From contig DJYL01000063.1 of NCBI GenBank assembly GCA_002448495.1, positions 1-43,058 of the forward strand: a stretch of DNA of 43,058 nucleotides, read 5' to 3'. The notes below the pieces were generated by a model, which did not search any database, had not been told where the DNA came from, and worked only from the letters and a program-made list of their open reading frames with translations. The translations under genes were made by a program, and so were the position numbers. The DNA comes from Pseudoselenomonas ruminantium. Lineage in GTDB: Bacteria; Bacillota; Negativicutes; Selenomonadales; Selenomonadaceae. Shown piece by piece: positions 7,612-16,886 of the stretch; positions within the stretch are counted from its first letter, which is position 1, and every line of letters starts with the position of its first letter.

Positions 7612-8871
7612 ATGAATTTTAGCCGGGATATATTCGCCGGGGTGACTATGGCGATGGCATCTCTGGCGGGGGTTACAGCAGTGGCTTCGCTATTGCAGCA
7701 AGCGGGAATGGATTTTGCTGCCAGCTTTACGGCGGGGATTTTGTTGTCTTTGGCGGGCACTTTGTGGTCAGCGTTCAAGAACTATGGTGTTGTGTTGACC
7801 CCTTCATTGACGGTTTCAGGCTATCTTGTATTTATTGCGGCCATTTCTCATGGCTTGGGTTGGCAGGTGATACTGGGAATTAGTTTTTCTGCATCGCTGC
7901 TTGGCATGGTGTTTTGGCATGGCAGCAGATATATTCCCTGTCGGGGAATTCCACCCATATTTCCGTGGGGGATTAAGCTGGCATTAGCGGTATTTTTAAT
8001 CTGTTTGGGATTAAAAATGGGACGCATAGTGATTGCTTCTGCGTGGCAGGTGACCATGCTGGGGGACAGCGCTGACCCATTGATGTATTGGAGTATGGCC
8101 GGTGTTGTACTGACGCTGGCGCTGTTGGCCGGTGGCTGCTCCTGTGCTTTGTTTGCCGGTATGGTGGTTACGGGAGCAGTTACTTTCATAGAGGGCTTTT
8201 GGATCATTCCCGCAGCGCCGTTTTTCCTTCCGGAAGGTTTGGATAAGGTGATGGGGCAGTTGTCTTTTTCGCTTGTCGATGTCCGTGACGGAGCTTTCTT
8301 TGGCGTGACGGTGCTTAGTCTGCTGGTTATGTTAAGTGCTGTTCATTGGAGCACGTTTACGGCTTTGGCCAAGGCGGAAGCACCCGCAGATGGCGTCAGG
8401 TTCCTGTTTGCTTTGGGCGCTGCCGGAGCTTTGTGCGGCGTGCCTCCATTGGTTATATCGCCTGCATCGGCGGCGCTGCAAGGCGGCCGGCGCGGCCGAT
8501 GGGCGCTGGGGGCGGCAGCTTTTGTTTTTGTGCTGGCTTTGTTTGGCGAGCCGATTATCGCTGCTATTGCGGATTTTCCTGCTATGGTGGTTCCCGTACT
8601 GGTGGGGAGTGGGTTTTGCCTGTTGTTGTCTGTATTGCAGCATTGTCCGTGGTCGGAAAATGCTGTGAAACGGCGGGCAGAGGCTCTGACGGTCAGTATT
8701 CTGGTGCTGTTGCTGCCGCTATCGGGAAATTTTGCCACGGCTTTGGGGGCTTCGCTTATCGGTTATGGCTTTTTTATGAGCATGGCGGGGTGCTTTAGAC
8801 AGGTGGCTGGCATGATTTGGCTGATAAGCGGCGTATTTGCCCTTTATTATATTTATGGAAGTATGTTTTGA
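7612..8871 (+). CDS. NCS2-like (purine/xanthine/uracil family) permease
   Basis: This hydrophobic protein of 419 residues has about 12 to 13 predicted membrane segments. The arrangement of short helices with GIPPIFPWGIKLALAVFLICLGL and the segment ISPASAALQGGRRGRWALG resembles NCS2/AzgA-type nucleobase transporters, but the match is by overall pattern and the substrate is not assignable. The ATG at 7612 is chosen because GGAGGATGAG precedes it; an in-frame GTG at 7594 would itself overlap that ribosome site. The next gene starts 23 bp after its stop and is probably co-transcribed. Confidence 0.6.
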   Translation: MNFSRDIFAGVTMAMASLAGVTAVASLLQQAGMDFAASFTAGILLSLAGTLWSAFKNYGVVLTPSLTVSGYLVFIAAISHGLGWQVILGISFSASLLGMVFWHGSRYIPCRGIPPIFPWGIKLALAVFLICLGLKMGRIVIASAWQVTMLGDSADPLMYWSMAGVVLTLALLAGGCSCALFAGMVVTGAVTFIEGFWIIPAAPFFLPEGLDKVMGQLSFSLVDVRDGAFFGVTVLSLLVMLSAVHWSTFTALAKAEAPADGVRFLFALGAAGALCGVPPLVISPASAALQGGRRGRWALGAAAFVFVLALFGEPIIAAIADFPAMVVPVLVGSGFCLLLSVLQHCPWSENAVKRRAEALTVSILVLLLPLSGNFATALGASLIGYGFFMSMAGCFRQVAGMIWLISGVFALYYIYGSMF

Positions 8872-8893
8872 TAAGTTAAGGAGTGTACTGTTC

Positions 8894-9673
8894 GTGAGTT
8901 TAAAGTGTTGTTCAAGAGTTGCTATGGCGGGCTGGTTGGTTGGAAGTTTAGTTTTTACGCTGCCGGAGTATAGTGAGGCGCGTCATATGGCGGTGAATCC
9001 GGAACTGGAAACCCGGGTGGATACGAATCACCGGCTTAATACGGGAAGCAGTACCCGTACGGTAGAACGGGGCAGCCAAAGCTTGGAAGCACGGATTGAT
9101 GCGATATTGCATCCTGCTGTGGAGAAGGCGGAAAGCAGTATTCCGGTGCATCAGACGGTATCGGCTTATGATGATTCCATTATGGGGACGGCTCTGGCCA
9201 GTCAGGAACAGTGTGTGAATTATCTTCTTAGTGTAAACCCGCGTCCGGATATTTCCGTATCGCCGCAGGAACTTGTTTCTTACTATTACGAGGAAGGTGC
9301 ACGGGAGGGGATTCGCCCCGATGTGGCTTTTGCTCAGGCGCTGAAGGAAACGGGCTTTTTCCGCTATGGAGGCACGGTGACACCTGACCAGAACAATTAT
9401 TGCGGTCTGGGAACGACCAGCAGTAATGTAAAGGGTGCTTATTTCAGTTCAGCCAAACTGGGGGTACGGGCGCAGATTCAGCATCTGCTGGCCTATGCTT
9501 CTACCCGCCAGCCCAGTGAGCAGGTGGTTGACCCCCGCTATGGACTGGTGCGCAATACTTATGGCTCGCGGACATTGAACAGCTGGACAGACCTAAATGG
9601 CCGCTGGGCAGTTCCGGGATATACCTATGGTCAGAGCATTATGAGCATGTTTCGCGAAATGTTGTCACGTTAA
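8894..9673 (+). CDS. Secreted glucosaminidase-domain protein (putative cell-wall hydrolase)
   Basis: This 259-residue product starts with a signal-peptide-like segment (Lys, then AMAGWLVGSLVFTL, ending near SEARH). After a linker of about 100 residues, the C-terminal half matches the endo-beta-N-acetylglucosaminidase fold: YYYEEGAREGIRPDVAFAQ, ALKETGFFRYGGTV with the probable catalytic Glu, and NNYCGLGTT. It probably cleaves or binds peptidoglycan outside the membrane. GTG 8894 is chosen for its position before the signal peptide and AAGGAG at 8878-8883; an upstream ATG at 8855 would overlap the permease gene. Confidence 0.7.
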   Translation: MSLKCCSRVAMAGWLVGSLVFTLPEYSEARHMAVNPELETRVDTNHRLNTGSSTRTVERGSQSLEARIDAILHPAVEKAESSIPVHQTVSAYDDSIMGTALASQEQCVNYLLSVNPRPDISVSPQELVSYYYEEGAREGIRPDVAFAQALKETGFFRYGGTVTPDQNNYCGLGTTSSNVKGAYFSSAKLGVRAQIQHLLAYASTRQPSEQVVDPRYGLVRNTYGSRTLNSWTDLNGRWAVPGYTYGQSIMSMFREMLSR

Positions 9674-9701
9674 TTAAATGATGAGAGGATATTAATACTT
9701 T

Positions 9702-11324
9702 ATGATTACGACCAATAATGTTAGTTTACAATTCGGCAAGCGTGTATTGTACAAAGATGTAAATCTGAAGTTTACGCCGGGAAACTGCTACGGGATTATC
9801 GGTGCCAATGGCGCAGGCAAATCCACTTTCCTGAAACTTTTGTCCGGTGAGATTGAACCGACCGGAGGCAATATCGAAATTACGCCGGGCGAGCGTCTGG
9901 CCGTGCTGCAGCAGGACCATTATGCCTATGATGATTACGAAGTTTTGCGTACGGTTATCATGGGGCATAAGCGTCTGGTGGAAATCATGGACGAAAAAGA
10001 TGCGCTCTATGCCAAGCCGGATTTTTCCGAAGAAGACGGCATGAAGGCATCCGAACTCGAAGCCGAATTTGCGGAACTCAACGGCTGGGATGCGGAGTCT
10101 GAAGCTGCCCGCCTCTTAAATGGTCTGGGCATTCCCGAAGAAGAACATACCATGAAGATGGCAGACCTTACGGCCAAGGAAAAGGTGCGTGTACTTCTGG
10201 CACAGGCCCTCTTTGGCAATCCGGATATCCTGCTTTTAGACGAACCGACCAACCATTTGGACGTTGAATCCATCAACTGGCTCGAAGATTTCCTGGCCGG
10301 TTTTGAAAATACCGTTATCGTGGTATCCCATGACCGTCACTTCCTCAATCAGGTCTGCACCTATATCTGCGATGTGGACTTCGGTGCCATTCAGCTCTAT
10401 GCCGGCAACTATGACTTTTGGTATCAGTCCAGCCAGCTGGCTCTGCAGCTGCAGAAGGAGCAGAACAAGAAGGCTGAGGAAAAAATCAAGGAACTGCAGA
10501 ACTTTATTGCCCGCTTTGCCGCTAACGCTGCCAAATCCAAGCAGGCAACCAGCCGTAAGAAGCTGCTCGATAAAATCAAGGTGGAGGACATCAAGCCGTC
10601 TTCCCGCCGCTATCCGTATATTGCCTTCACGCCGGACCGCGAAGCCGGTGACCAGCTTCTGCAGGTGGACGGCATTTCCAAGACCGTTGATGGTGAACAG
10701 GTGCTCAAAAACGTCAGCTTCACGCTGAAGCGTGGCGACAAAGTGGCCTTTGTCGGCCCCAACAGCATCGGCAAGACCATGCTCTTTAAGATTCTCATGG
10801 GTGAAGAAGAAGCGGACGAAGGTACGTTCAAGTGGGGCGTAACGACCACGCAGGCTTATCTGCCTGCCGATAACTCCGCTTATTTCGATGGCGTGTCCCT
10901 GTCTCTCGTGGACTGGTTGCGTCAGTATTCCAAGGATCCGGACGAAACCTTTGTGCGCGGTTTCTTAGGCCGTATGCTGTTCTCCGGTGAGGAAAGTTTG
11001 AAGAAAGCATCGGTACTCTCCGGTGGTGAGCGTGTGCGCTGTATGCTGTCCAAGATGATGCTCTCTGGTGCCAATGTTCTCCTGATGGACGAGCCCACCA
11101 ACCATCTGGACTTGGAATCCATTACGGCACTCAACAACGGCCTTATCGCCTTTGGCGGCACGGCACTCTTTGTGTCCCATGACCATGAGTTCGTGCAGAC
11201 CATTGCCAACCGCATCATTGATATTACGCCGGACGGGGTAGTTGACCGCGTAACGACCTATGATGATTTCCTCGCCAATGAGACGGTTAAGCAGCAGTTA
11301 GCAGAAAAATACAGCAAAAAGTAA
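9702..11324 (+). CDS. ABC-F family ATPase (YbiT/YkpA-like)
   Basis: This soluble 540-residue protein carries two ABC ATPase domains with no membrane segments, as in ABC-F proteins that act on ribosomes. Domain 1 has Walker A GANGAGKST (about 34-42) and Walker B ILLLDEPTNHLD; domain 2 has GPNSIGKT, VLSGGERVR and LLMDEPTNHLD. The interdomain linker (about 240-310) is rich in Lys/Glu/Gln, as expected for the P-site tRNA interaction motif. The first signature reads LTAKEKVR where LSGGE is usual, while the second is intact. It may tune translation; an antibiotic-resistance role is not indicated. Confidence 0.85.
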   Translation: MITTNNVSLQFGKRVLYKDVNLKFTPGNCYGIIGANGAGKSTFLKLLSGEIEPTGGNIEITPGERLAVLQQDHYAYDDYEVLRTVIMGHKRLVEIMDEKDALYAKPDFSEEDGMKASELEAEFAELNGWDAESEAARLLNGLGIPEEEHTMKMADLTAKEKVRVLLAQALFGNPDILLLDEPTNHLDVESINWLEDFLAGFENTVIVVSHDRHFLNQVCTYICDVDFGAIQLYAGNYDFWYQSSQLALQLQKEQNKKAEEKIKELQNFIARFAANAAKSKQATSRKKLLDKIKVEDIKPSSRRYPYIAFTPDREAGDQLLQVDGISKTVDGEQVLKNVSFTLKRGDKVAFVGPNSIGKTMLFKILMGEEEADEGTFKWGVTTTQAYLPADNSAYFDGVSLSLVDWLRQYSKDPDETFVRGFLGRMLFSGEESLKKASVLSGGERVRCMLSKMMLSGANVLLMDEPTNHLDLESITALNNGLIAFGGTALFVSHDHEFVQTIANRIIDITPDGVVDRVTTYDDFLANETVKQQLAEKYSKK

Positions 11325-11345
11325 AGGTTTAAAGGAGCCAGTGCT

Positions 11346-12944
11346 ATGCTGGAACAGTTCTTTAAGAAAAGTGAAGATGCCGGGACGGCCAAACGTCTGA
11401 AGGAAATGGTGGCGGTGCTCCGCAAGCGGGATATCGTCAAAGGTGTGACTCCGGAAAAATTGCGGCAGATACTGGAGGACCTTGGCCCCACTTTTGTAAA
11501 GCTGGGGCAGGTCATGAGTATGCGTCCGGACTTTTTGCCGCCGGAATACTGCGATGAGTTGATGAAATTGCAGACCGAGGCCAAGCCCATGCCGTTTAAG
11601 ACCATTTTGGAGGTTATCGAAAAGGAATACAACCGCCGCTGGAATCAGGTGTTTTCCTATATTGATGAAGAATCCATCGGGTCGGCCAGTATCGCTCAGG
11701 TACATCGGGCGGTGCTTACTACCGGTGAAAAAGTTGTGGTAAAGGTACAGCGCCCCGGAATCTACGAAGTCATGAGCAAGGATATCGTCCTGTTAAAGCG
11801 GGCGGCAACACTTTTAAAGGTGGTGAGCCGTTCGCAGGATGTTATCGACTTCAATATGGTGCTCGATGAGATGTGGACTATTGCCAAGCAGGAAATGGAT
11901 TTCCTGATGGAAGCCGACCATATTGAAGAGTTTGCCCATCTCAACCGGGATGTAGATTATGTGACCTGTCCGCGGGTTTTCCGCAATCTCTCCATGCAGC
12001 ATATTCTGGTGATGGAGTATGTGGATGGCATCTGTATTGATAATTTTGCCAAGCTCAAGGAGCGGGGCTATGATATCAATACGTTGGGCCGCCGCTTGGG
12101 CGAAAATTATGTACGGCAGATTATCGAGGACGGTTTCTTCCATGCAGACCCTCACCCCGGCAATATCTGGATTCGCAATGGCCGCATTGTATGGCTGGAT
12201 TTGGGCATGATGGGCAGGTTGTCCGGACGTGACCGGGCGGCTATCCGCAAGGCCGTGTATTCTTTGGCGCATCATGATACCTTTGAGATGAAGGCGGCGG
12301 TGCTTTCCTTGGGGATTGTCAGGGGAAAGGTGAACCATACAGCGCTTTATCAGGATATTGATGCCATGCTGGCTCAGTACAGCAGCCTCGACTTCAGTGA
12401 ATTGCAGATGGGGGTGCTCACACGGCAGATTATGAATCTGATGCGCGTTCATCATATTACCTGTCCTCAGGGGCTTTCCATGTTTGCCCGTGGCGTGCTG
12501 ACGGTGGAAGGCGTTATGCGGCTCTGCTGCCCTAAGGTAAGTTTTGTGGAAATCTTTGCCCGCAGTCTGTCGGTGGACTACAAAAAAAATTTCGACTGGA
12601 AAGACGAAATCGAAAAAGCCAAGCAGGAAGGTTTGATGCTGCTGAAAAAATCAGCACAGCTGCCGGAGCAGATTTCCGATATCCTTAAAATGACCATGAG
12701 CGGCCAGACAAAGGTGAATCTTGACGTTACCGGTTCAGAAGAACCATTGCGGCATCTTGACCGCATGATCAATAAGGTGATACTTGCCGTTTTGGTAGCG
12801 GCTTTGCTATTGGGGTCAAGCACCATTTGTACAACGCAGATGACGCCCAAGATAATGGAGATTCCCTTATTGGGGGTTTTGGGGTATTTAATCGCATTCA
12901 TACTTAGCCTGAGAATTATTTGGGAGATTCACAAGGAACCATAA
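11346..12944 (+). CDS. UbiB/ABC1 (AarF) family atypical kinase
   Basis: This 532-residue protein has the UbiB hallmarks in order: a KxGQ motif (FVKLGQVMSMRPDFLP), an Ala-containing nucleotide loop (IGSASIAQVH), the lysine in VVVKVQRPG, the catalytic loop FFHADPHPGNI and the metal-binding LDLGMMGRL. Two hydrophobic helices at the C-terminus (about 480-525) are the usual membrane anchor. UbiB proteins support isoprenoid quinone biosynthesis or lipid homeostasis as ATPases; the exact role in this organism is unknown. It lies 21 bp after the ABC-F gene and 30 bp before aroH. Confidence 0.88.
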   Translation: MLEQFFKKSEDAGTAKRLKEMVAVLRKRDIVKGVTPEKLRQILEDLGPTFVKLGQVMSMRPDFLPPEYCDELMKLQTEAKPMPFKTILEVIEKEYNRRWNQVFSYIDEESIGSASIAQVHRAVLTTGEKVVVKVQRPGIYEVMSKDIVLLKRAATLLKVVSRSQDVIDFNMVLDEMWTIAKQEMDFLMEADHIEEFAHLNRDVDYVTCPRVFRNLSMQHILVMEYVDGICIDNFAKLKERGYDINTLGRRLGENYVRQIIEDGFFHADPHPGNIWIRNGRIVWLDLGMMGRLSGRDRAAIRKAVYSLAHHDTFEMKAAVLSLGIVRGKVNHTALYQDIDAMLAQYSSLDFSELQMGVLTRQIMNLMRVHHITCPQGLSMFARGVLTVEGVMRLCCPKVSFVEIFARSLSVDYKKNFDWKDEIEKAKQEGLMLLKKSAQLPEQISDILKMTMSGQTKVNLDVTGSEEPLRHLDRMINKVILAVLVAALLLGSSTICTTQMTPKIMEIPLLGVLGYLIAFILSLRIIWEIHKEP

Positions 12945-12974
12945 ATCCGAGGGCAATAAGAGGAGGAATTATTT

Positions 12975-13337
12975 ATGAGAGGTATTCGCGGTGCAATTGT
13001 AGTTGGGGAAAACAAGAAGGAAGAAATCTGGCAGGCGGCAAAGATGCTGCTGTCGCAGATTTTGCGGCGCAATAAGGTAAAACCGGAAGATATTGGAGCC
13101 TGTATCTTCAGCTGCACCAGTGATTTGACAGCAGGTTTTCCGGCAACGGGAGCACGGCAGATGGACGGTTTTGATAAGGTGCCCCTGTTTGATACCCGTG
13201 TACCTGAGGTAGATGATTCCATGGAACGCTGCATTCGTGTTCTGCTGCTGGTCGATACAGAAATCAAGCAGGCTGACATTCAGCATGTCTATATGGGGAA
13301 GGCACAGGAACTTCGCCCGGATTTGCGAAACTTCTAA
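12975..13337 (+). CDS. aroH: Chorismate mutase AroH
   Basis: This 120-residue protein is the trimeric AroH-type chorismate mutase that turns chorismate into prephenate for Phe/Tyr synthesis. MRGIRGAI at the N-terminus, the central FSCTSDLTAGFPATGAR and the RCIRVLLLV segment are typical, the last holding active-site Arg residues. AGGAGG is placed well upstream of the ATG. It ends the transcript that starts with the ABC-F or upstream genes; a strong terminator follows at 13399. Confidence 0.92.
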   Translation: MRGIRGAIVVGENKKEEIWQAAKMLLSQILRRNKVKPEDIGACIFSCTSDLTAGFPATGARQMDGFDKVPLFDTRVPEVDDSMERCIRVLLLVDTEIKQADIQHVYMGKAQELRPDLRNF

Positions 13338-13398
13338 GTTTCATTGTATGAAAACGTAATCATCAATAATCGTTTATTAGAAAAACATAAAAGAAATT

Positions 13399-13442
13399 AA
13401 TGGAAAATGGACATAAGTACTGTACATTTTCCATTTTTTTTT
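13399..13442 (+). terminator. Intrinsic terminator after aroH
   Basis: AATGGAAAATG at 13399-13409 pairs with CATTTTCCATT at 13425-13435 (11 bp), and a long T-run follows. TGTACA (13421) and TAGAAT (13444) with 17-bp spacing overlap its right arm and could be the transketolase promoter. Confidence 0.85.
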
Positions 13443-13496
13443 GTAGAATGATGTTTGTAGGTAGACGAAACTTTTTTAGGTAAGGGGAGATACACA

Positions 13497-15500
13497 TTGA
13501 GTAACATGGATACCACTTGTGTAAATGCTATCCGCGTTCTGGCAGCTGATGCTGTGCAGAAGGCAAATTCCGGTCATCCCGGCCTGCCGCTGGGCAGTGC
13601 CGCTATGGCTTATGAACTGTGGGCTAACCACATGAACCACAACCCGAAGAATCCGAAGTGGGCGAACCGTGACCGCTTCATTCTGTCCGGTGGTCATGGT
13701 TCTACGCTGCTCTATTCCTTGCTCCATTACTTCGGTTACGGCCTTACGCTGGATGATTTGAAGAACTTCCGTCAGGACGGCTCGCTTACTCCCGGTCATC
13801 CCGAATACGGCCATACGGTAGGCGTTGAAGCTACGACCGGCCCGCTGGGGGCTGGCATGGGCATGGCTGTAGGCATGGCTATGGCAGAAGCTCATCTGGC
13901 TGCTGAATTCAATAAGCCCGGTTATGACGTAGTTGACCATTACACCTTCGCGCTGGGCGGTGACGGCTGCATGATGGAAGGCATTTCCTCGGAAGCCTTC
14001 TCTTTGGCAGGTACGCTTGGTCTCTCCAAACTTATTATACTCTATGATTCCAATAAGATTTCCATTGAGGGCAGCACGGATATCGCCTTCACGGAAAATG
14101 TGGAAAAACGTATGCAGGCATTCGGCTTCCAGACGCTGACGGTAGAAGACGGCAATGATTTGGAGGCCATTGGCAAGGCTATTGAAGCTGCCAAGGCCGA
14201 TAAAGAGCATCCGTCCTTTATCACGGTTAAGACGCAGATTGGTTATGGCTGCCCCGCAAAACAGGGCAAAGCCAGCGCTCATGGCGAACCGCTCGGCGTG
14301 GACAACGTCAAAGCGCTCAAAGAAAATCTGGGCTGGCCGGAACCGGAAAAGACCTTCAACATTCCGCAGGAAGTTTATGACCATTATAAGGAACTGGCCG
14401 GCAAGGGCGCTCAGGCTGAAGAAGCATGGAACAAGCTCTTTGCTGATTACTGCGCTAAGTTCCCGGAACTCAAGGCTAAATGGGACAAGTTCCATGCTCC
14501 TGTTGATGCCGATGCCCTGCTCAACGATGAAAACTTCTGGGCTTATGAGGATAAACCGCAGGCTACCCGTGCGCTTTCCGGCACGATGATTAACCGCCTG
14601 AAAGATATCATGCCCAACCTCTTCGGCGGCAGCGCTGACCTTGCTCCTTCCAACAAGACGAATATGAAGGATGCTGGCGACTTCTCCAAGGCAGACTATG
14701 CCGGACGCAACCTGCACTTCGGTGTCCGTGAGCTGGCAATGGCTGCGATGGCCAATGGTATCACGCTACACGGCGGCCTGCGCAACTATGTTGCAACCTT
14801 CTTCGTGTTCAGTGACTACACGAAGCCGATGGTTCGTCTGGCTGCACTGATGGGGCTGCCTGTGACCTATGTATTCACCCATGACTCCATCGGTGTAGGT
14901 GAAGACGGCCCGACCCATGAGCCTATCGAACAACTGGCTATGCTCCGCTCCCAGCCCAACGTAAATGTATTCCGTCCGGCTGATGCTACGGAAACCGCAG
15001 CTGGCTGGTATCTGGCTGTAACCAGCAAAAAGACCCCGACGGCTCTGGTACTGACTCGTCAGAACCTGCCGCAGCTGGCTGGTTCCTCCAAGGAAGCCCT
15101 CAAGGGTGCGTATGTGGTATCCGAAGCCAAGGATGCGGCCAAGATGGACGGCATCATCATTGCTACGGGTTCTGAAGTTTCGCTGGCTGTAGATGCACAG
15201 GCAAAACTGGCTGGTGAAGGTGTGGATGTCCGCGTTGTATCCATGCCCTGCATGGATCTCTTTGAGCAGCAGAGCGCTGAGTACAAGGAAAGCATTCTGC
15301 CGAAAAAGGTTCGTGCCCGCGTAGCGGTAGAAGCACTCAGTGATTTCGGCTGGGGCAAATATGTTGGCCTTGATGGGGCTACGGTTTCCATGGAAGGCTT
15401 TGGTGCTTCTGCTCCTGCCGGTGTGCTCTTTGAGAAGTTCGGCTTTACGGTTGACCATGTGGCTGAGGTTGTGCGCAAGGTTGTAAGCGACAACAAATAA
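13497..15500 (+). CDS. tkt: Transketolase
   Basis: This 667-residue full-length TPP enzyme of the pentose phosphate pathway transfers two-carbon ketol units. Visible are the N-terminal SGHPGLPLGSAAMAYELW, the TPP/metal motif GGDGCMMEGISSEA followed by LYDSNKISIEGSTD, the pyrimidine-domain GVRELAMAAMANGI and DSIGVGEDGPTHEPIEQL. A TTG start at 13497 is preferred because AAGGGGAG sits 7 bp before it, while the ATG at 13506 would be 16 bp away. It seems monocistronic. Confidence 0.95.
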   Translation: MSNMDTTCVNAIRVLAADAVQKANSGHPGLPLGSAAMAYELWANHMNHNPKNPKWANRDRFILSGGHGSTLLYSLLHYFGYGLTLDDLKNFRQDGSLTPGHPEYGHTVGVEATTGPLGAGMGMAVGMAMAEAHLAAEFNKPGYDVVDHYTFALGGDGCMMEGISSEAFSLAGTLGLSKLIILYDSNKISIEGSTDIAFTENVEKRMQAFGFQTLTVEDGNDLEAIGKAIEAAKADKEHPSFITVKTQIGYGCPAKQGKASAHGEPLGVDNVKALKENLGWPEPEKTFNIPQEVYDHYKELAGKGAQAEEAWNKLFADYCAKFPELKAKWDKFHAPVDADALLNDENFWAYEDKPQATRALSGTMINRLKDIMPNLFGGSADLAPSNKTNMKDAGDFSKADYAGRNLHFGVRELAMAAMANGITLHGGLRNYVATFFVFSDYTKPMVRLAALMGLPVTYVFTHDSIGVGEDGPTHEPIEQLAMLRSQPNVNVFRPADATETAAGWYLAVTSKKTPTALVLTRQNLPQLAGSSKEALKGAYVVSEAKDAAKMDGIIIATGSEVSLAVDAQAKLAGEGVDVRVVSMPCMDLFEQQSAEYKESILPKKVRARVAVEALSDFGWGKYVGLDGATVSMEGFGASAPAGVLFEKFGFTVDHVAEVVRKVVSDNK

Positions 15501-15523
15501 CAATTTGGTTAACATCTAAGTGA

Positions 15524-15613
15524 TAAGACGCCCGGGGGCTGATAATACTTTTCCTCTGCTTATGCAGGCTTGCCTAACGCGACGGAAAAGTATCATCAGC
15601 CCCCGGGCTTATT
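15524..15613. repeat. Long imperfect inverted repeat (about 90 bp) downstream of tkt
   Basis: A 25-nt arm at 15530-15554 pairs with 15584-15608 with a single A.C mismatch, and ATAAG/CTTAT extends the stem after a small bulge. The 29-nt loop contains two mini-hairpins (CTGC-TTAT-GCAG and AGGC-TT-GCCT). There is no T-tract for a classical terminator. It may be a dispersed palindromic/MITE-like element or a structured RNA. Confidence 0.7.
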
Positions 15614-15789
15614 GTGTGCATGATTCCTTGTCTAAGCAGCCGAAAGTTATCCCCTCCTGCCCGCTGCCTTGTACCTCGAACCAAGCGAACTTAGCACGAA
15701 ATTCTTATGGTAAAAGTCGTGGATTTGCGCTATAATCAAGGGAGATTTAATAATCGTGAACGGAGTCGTTTTGGAAAGGATGAAGGCTT
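15614..15789 (+). promoter_or_regulatory. Upstream region of the HD-GYP gene with a candidate -10 box
   Basis: No gene is apparent in this stretch. A TATAAT at 15731-15736 could be the -10 of the following gene, but no good -35 lies at the correct distance. A purine-rich GGAAAGGATGAAGG precedes the GTG start at 15790. Confidence 0.35.
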
Positions 15790-16863
15790 GTGCTAAAGGT
15801 ATATGCAGTAGAGAGCCTGCGGGCAGGGATGACGGTTGGCCGGGATATCGTGGATGAGCAGGGCAATGCGCTTATCAGTACGGGAACGGTCTTGACCAAG
15901 GAAATGATTTATGGCTTGTTGGACAGGCCGATTTTTTCTGTTTATGTCGATGAGCAGAACCCTCATCCGGTGCCTAGTAAGGAAAATTTGCTGGATGATG
16001 AATATATTATGTGTTATAACAACATTTATCGTCGGCTGGAAGTGATGTTTGAGGCATTGATTCAGCGGGGAGAGTTTAGTGCTGCTGATTTGCAGAGCAT
16101 CATGGATGAACGGAATTTTACGGAGCTTTGTGATGGCGCAAAGGCCGTATCACAGATTCACAATATGAAGCATGATGGTTCTTATCTGATTCATCATTGT
16201 CTTCATGTGGGGATTCTGGCCGGTTTGATGGGACGCTGGCTGGGAATGTCTGTGTTGGATCAGTATAATCTGGTTATTGCGGGGCTGTTTTTGGATATCG
16301 GCAAGATGATGATTTCGCCTGCTGTGCTGGAAAAGCAGGGCAAGCTGACGCCGGAGGAATTTGAACAGGTTAAGATGCATGCCCAGTATGGCCATGATAC
16401 ACTGGCGAGAACCACGCTGAATGCCAATCAGGATATTATGATGGGCGTCATGCAGCATCATGAGCGCTGTGATGGTTCCGGCTATCCTCTGCAGCTCAAA
16501 AAGGAACGGATTTCCAAATTCGGCAGGATTTTGGCTATACTGGATATCTATGATGCCATGGCCAGTGACCGTGTATTTGCCAAGCGCCGTTCTCCCTTTG
16601 ATGTGTTTGCCATTCTTTATGATGATATATTGGACGGCAAGCTGGATACGGAATACGGCGTGCTCTTTATCAAGCGGCTGTCCCATGCGCTTAATGGCAA
16701 CTGGGTGCGTTTGAGCAATGGCGAGAAAGGGCGCATTGTTTATCTGGACGAAAGCCGTATTCGTTCCCTGCCGGTAGTACAGACCGACAAAGGTGAGTTC
16801 TTTGATTTGAACCAGAGGCGCGATGTTAAGGTGGAATGTATTCTGACTGCCAGCGAAGTGTGA
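15790..16863 (+). CDS. HD-GYP domain protein with degenerate HD motif
   Basis: This 357-residue protein has an N-terminal region like other HD-GYP proteins (LRAGMTVGRDIVDEQG, about 8-25) and a C-terminal HD-GYP domain of the kind that hydrolyses cyclic di-GMP. The GYP part is intact (HHERCDGSGYP, about 223-233), followed by FGRILAILDIYDAMASDR. However, the HD pair reads LFLDIGK: the histidine is Leu168 while Asp169 remains. Loss of this metal ligand suggests weak or absent phosphodiesterase activity and perhaps a c-di-GMP-binding or scaffold role. No receiver or membrane domain is visible. Confidence 0.8.
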   Translation: MLKVYAVESLRAGMTVGRDIVDEQGNALISTGTVLTKEMIYGLLDRPIFSVYVDEQNPHPVPSKENLLDDEYIMCYNNIYRRLEVMFEALIQRGEFSAADLQSIMDERNFTELCDGAKAVSQIHNMKHDGSYLIHHCLHVGILAGLMGRWLGMSVLDQYNLVIAGLFLDIGKMMISPAVLEKQGKLTPEEFEQVKMHAQYGHDTLARTTLNANQDIMMGVMQHHERCDGSGYPLQLKKERISKFGRILAILDIYDAMASDRVFAKRRSPFDVFAILYDDILDGKLDTEYGVLFIKRLSHALNGNWVRLSNGEKGRIVYLDESRIRSLPVVQTDKGEFFDLNQRRDVKVECILTASEV

Positions 16864-16886
16864 TGAATAACTGCATATAGATTTTC

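Noticed and set aside
13421..13449. A firm promoter call for transketolase
   Set aside because: TGTACA-17-TAGAAT fits only moderately and overlaps the aroH terminator arm, so it is mentioned with the terminator and not listed as a separate promoter.
15530..15608. A tRNA or tRNA-like gene
   Set aside because: The arms are far longer than a tRNA acceptor stem and no anticodon or T-loop (TTCGA-type) arrangement is visible.
15520..15735. A 71-codon frame across the 90-bp hairpin
   Set aside because: It is largely made of the inverted repeat arms, has no Shine-Dalgarno sequence and no recognisable protein features.
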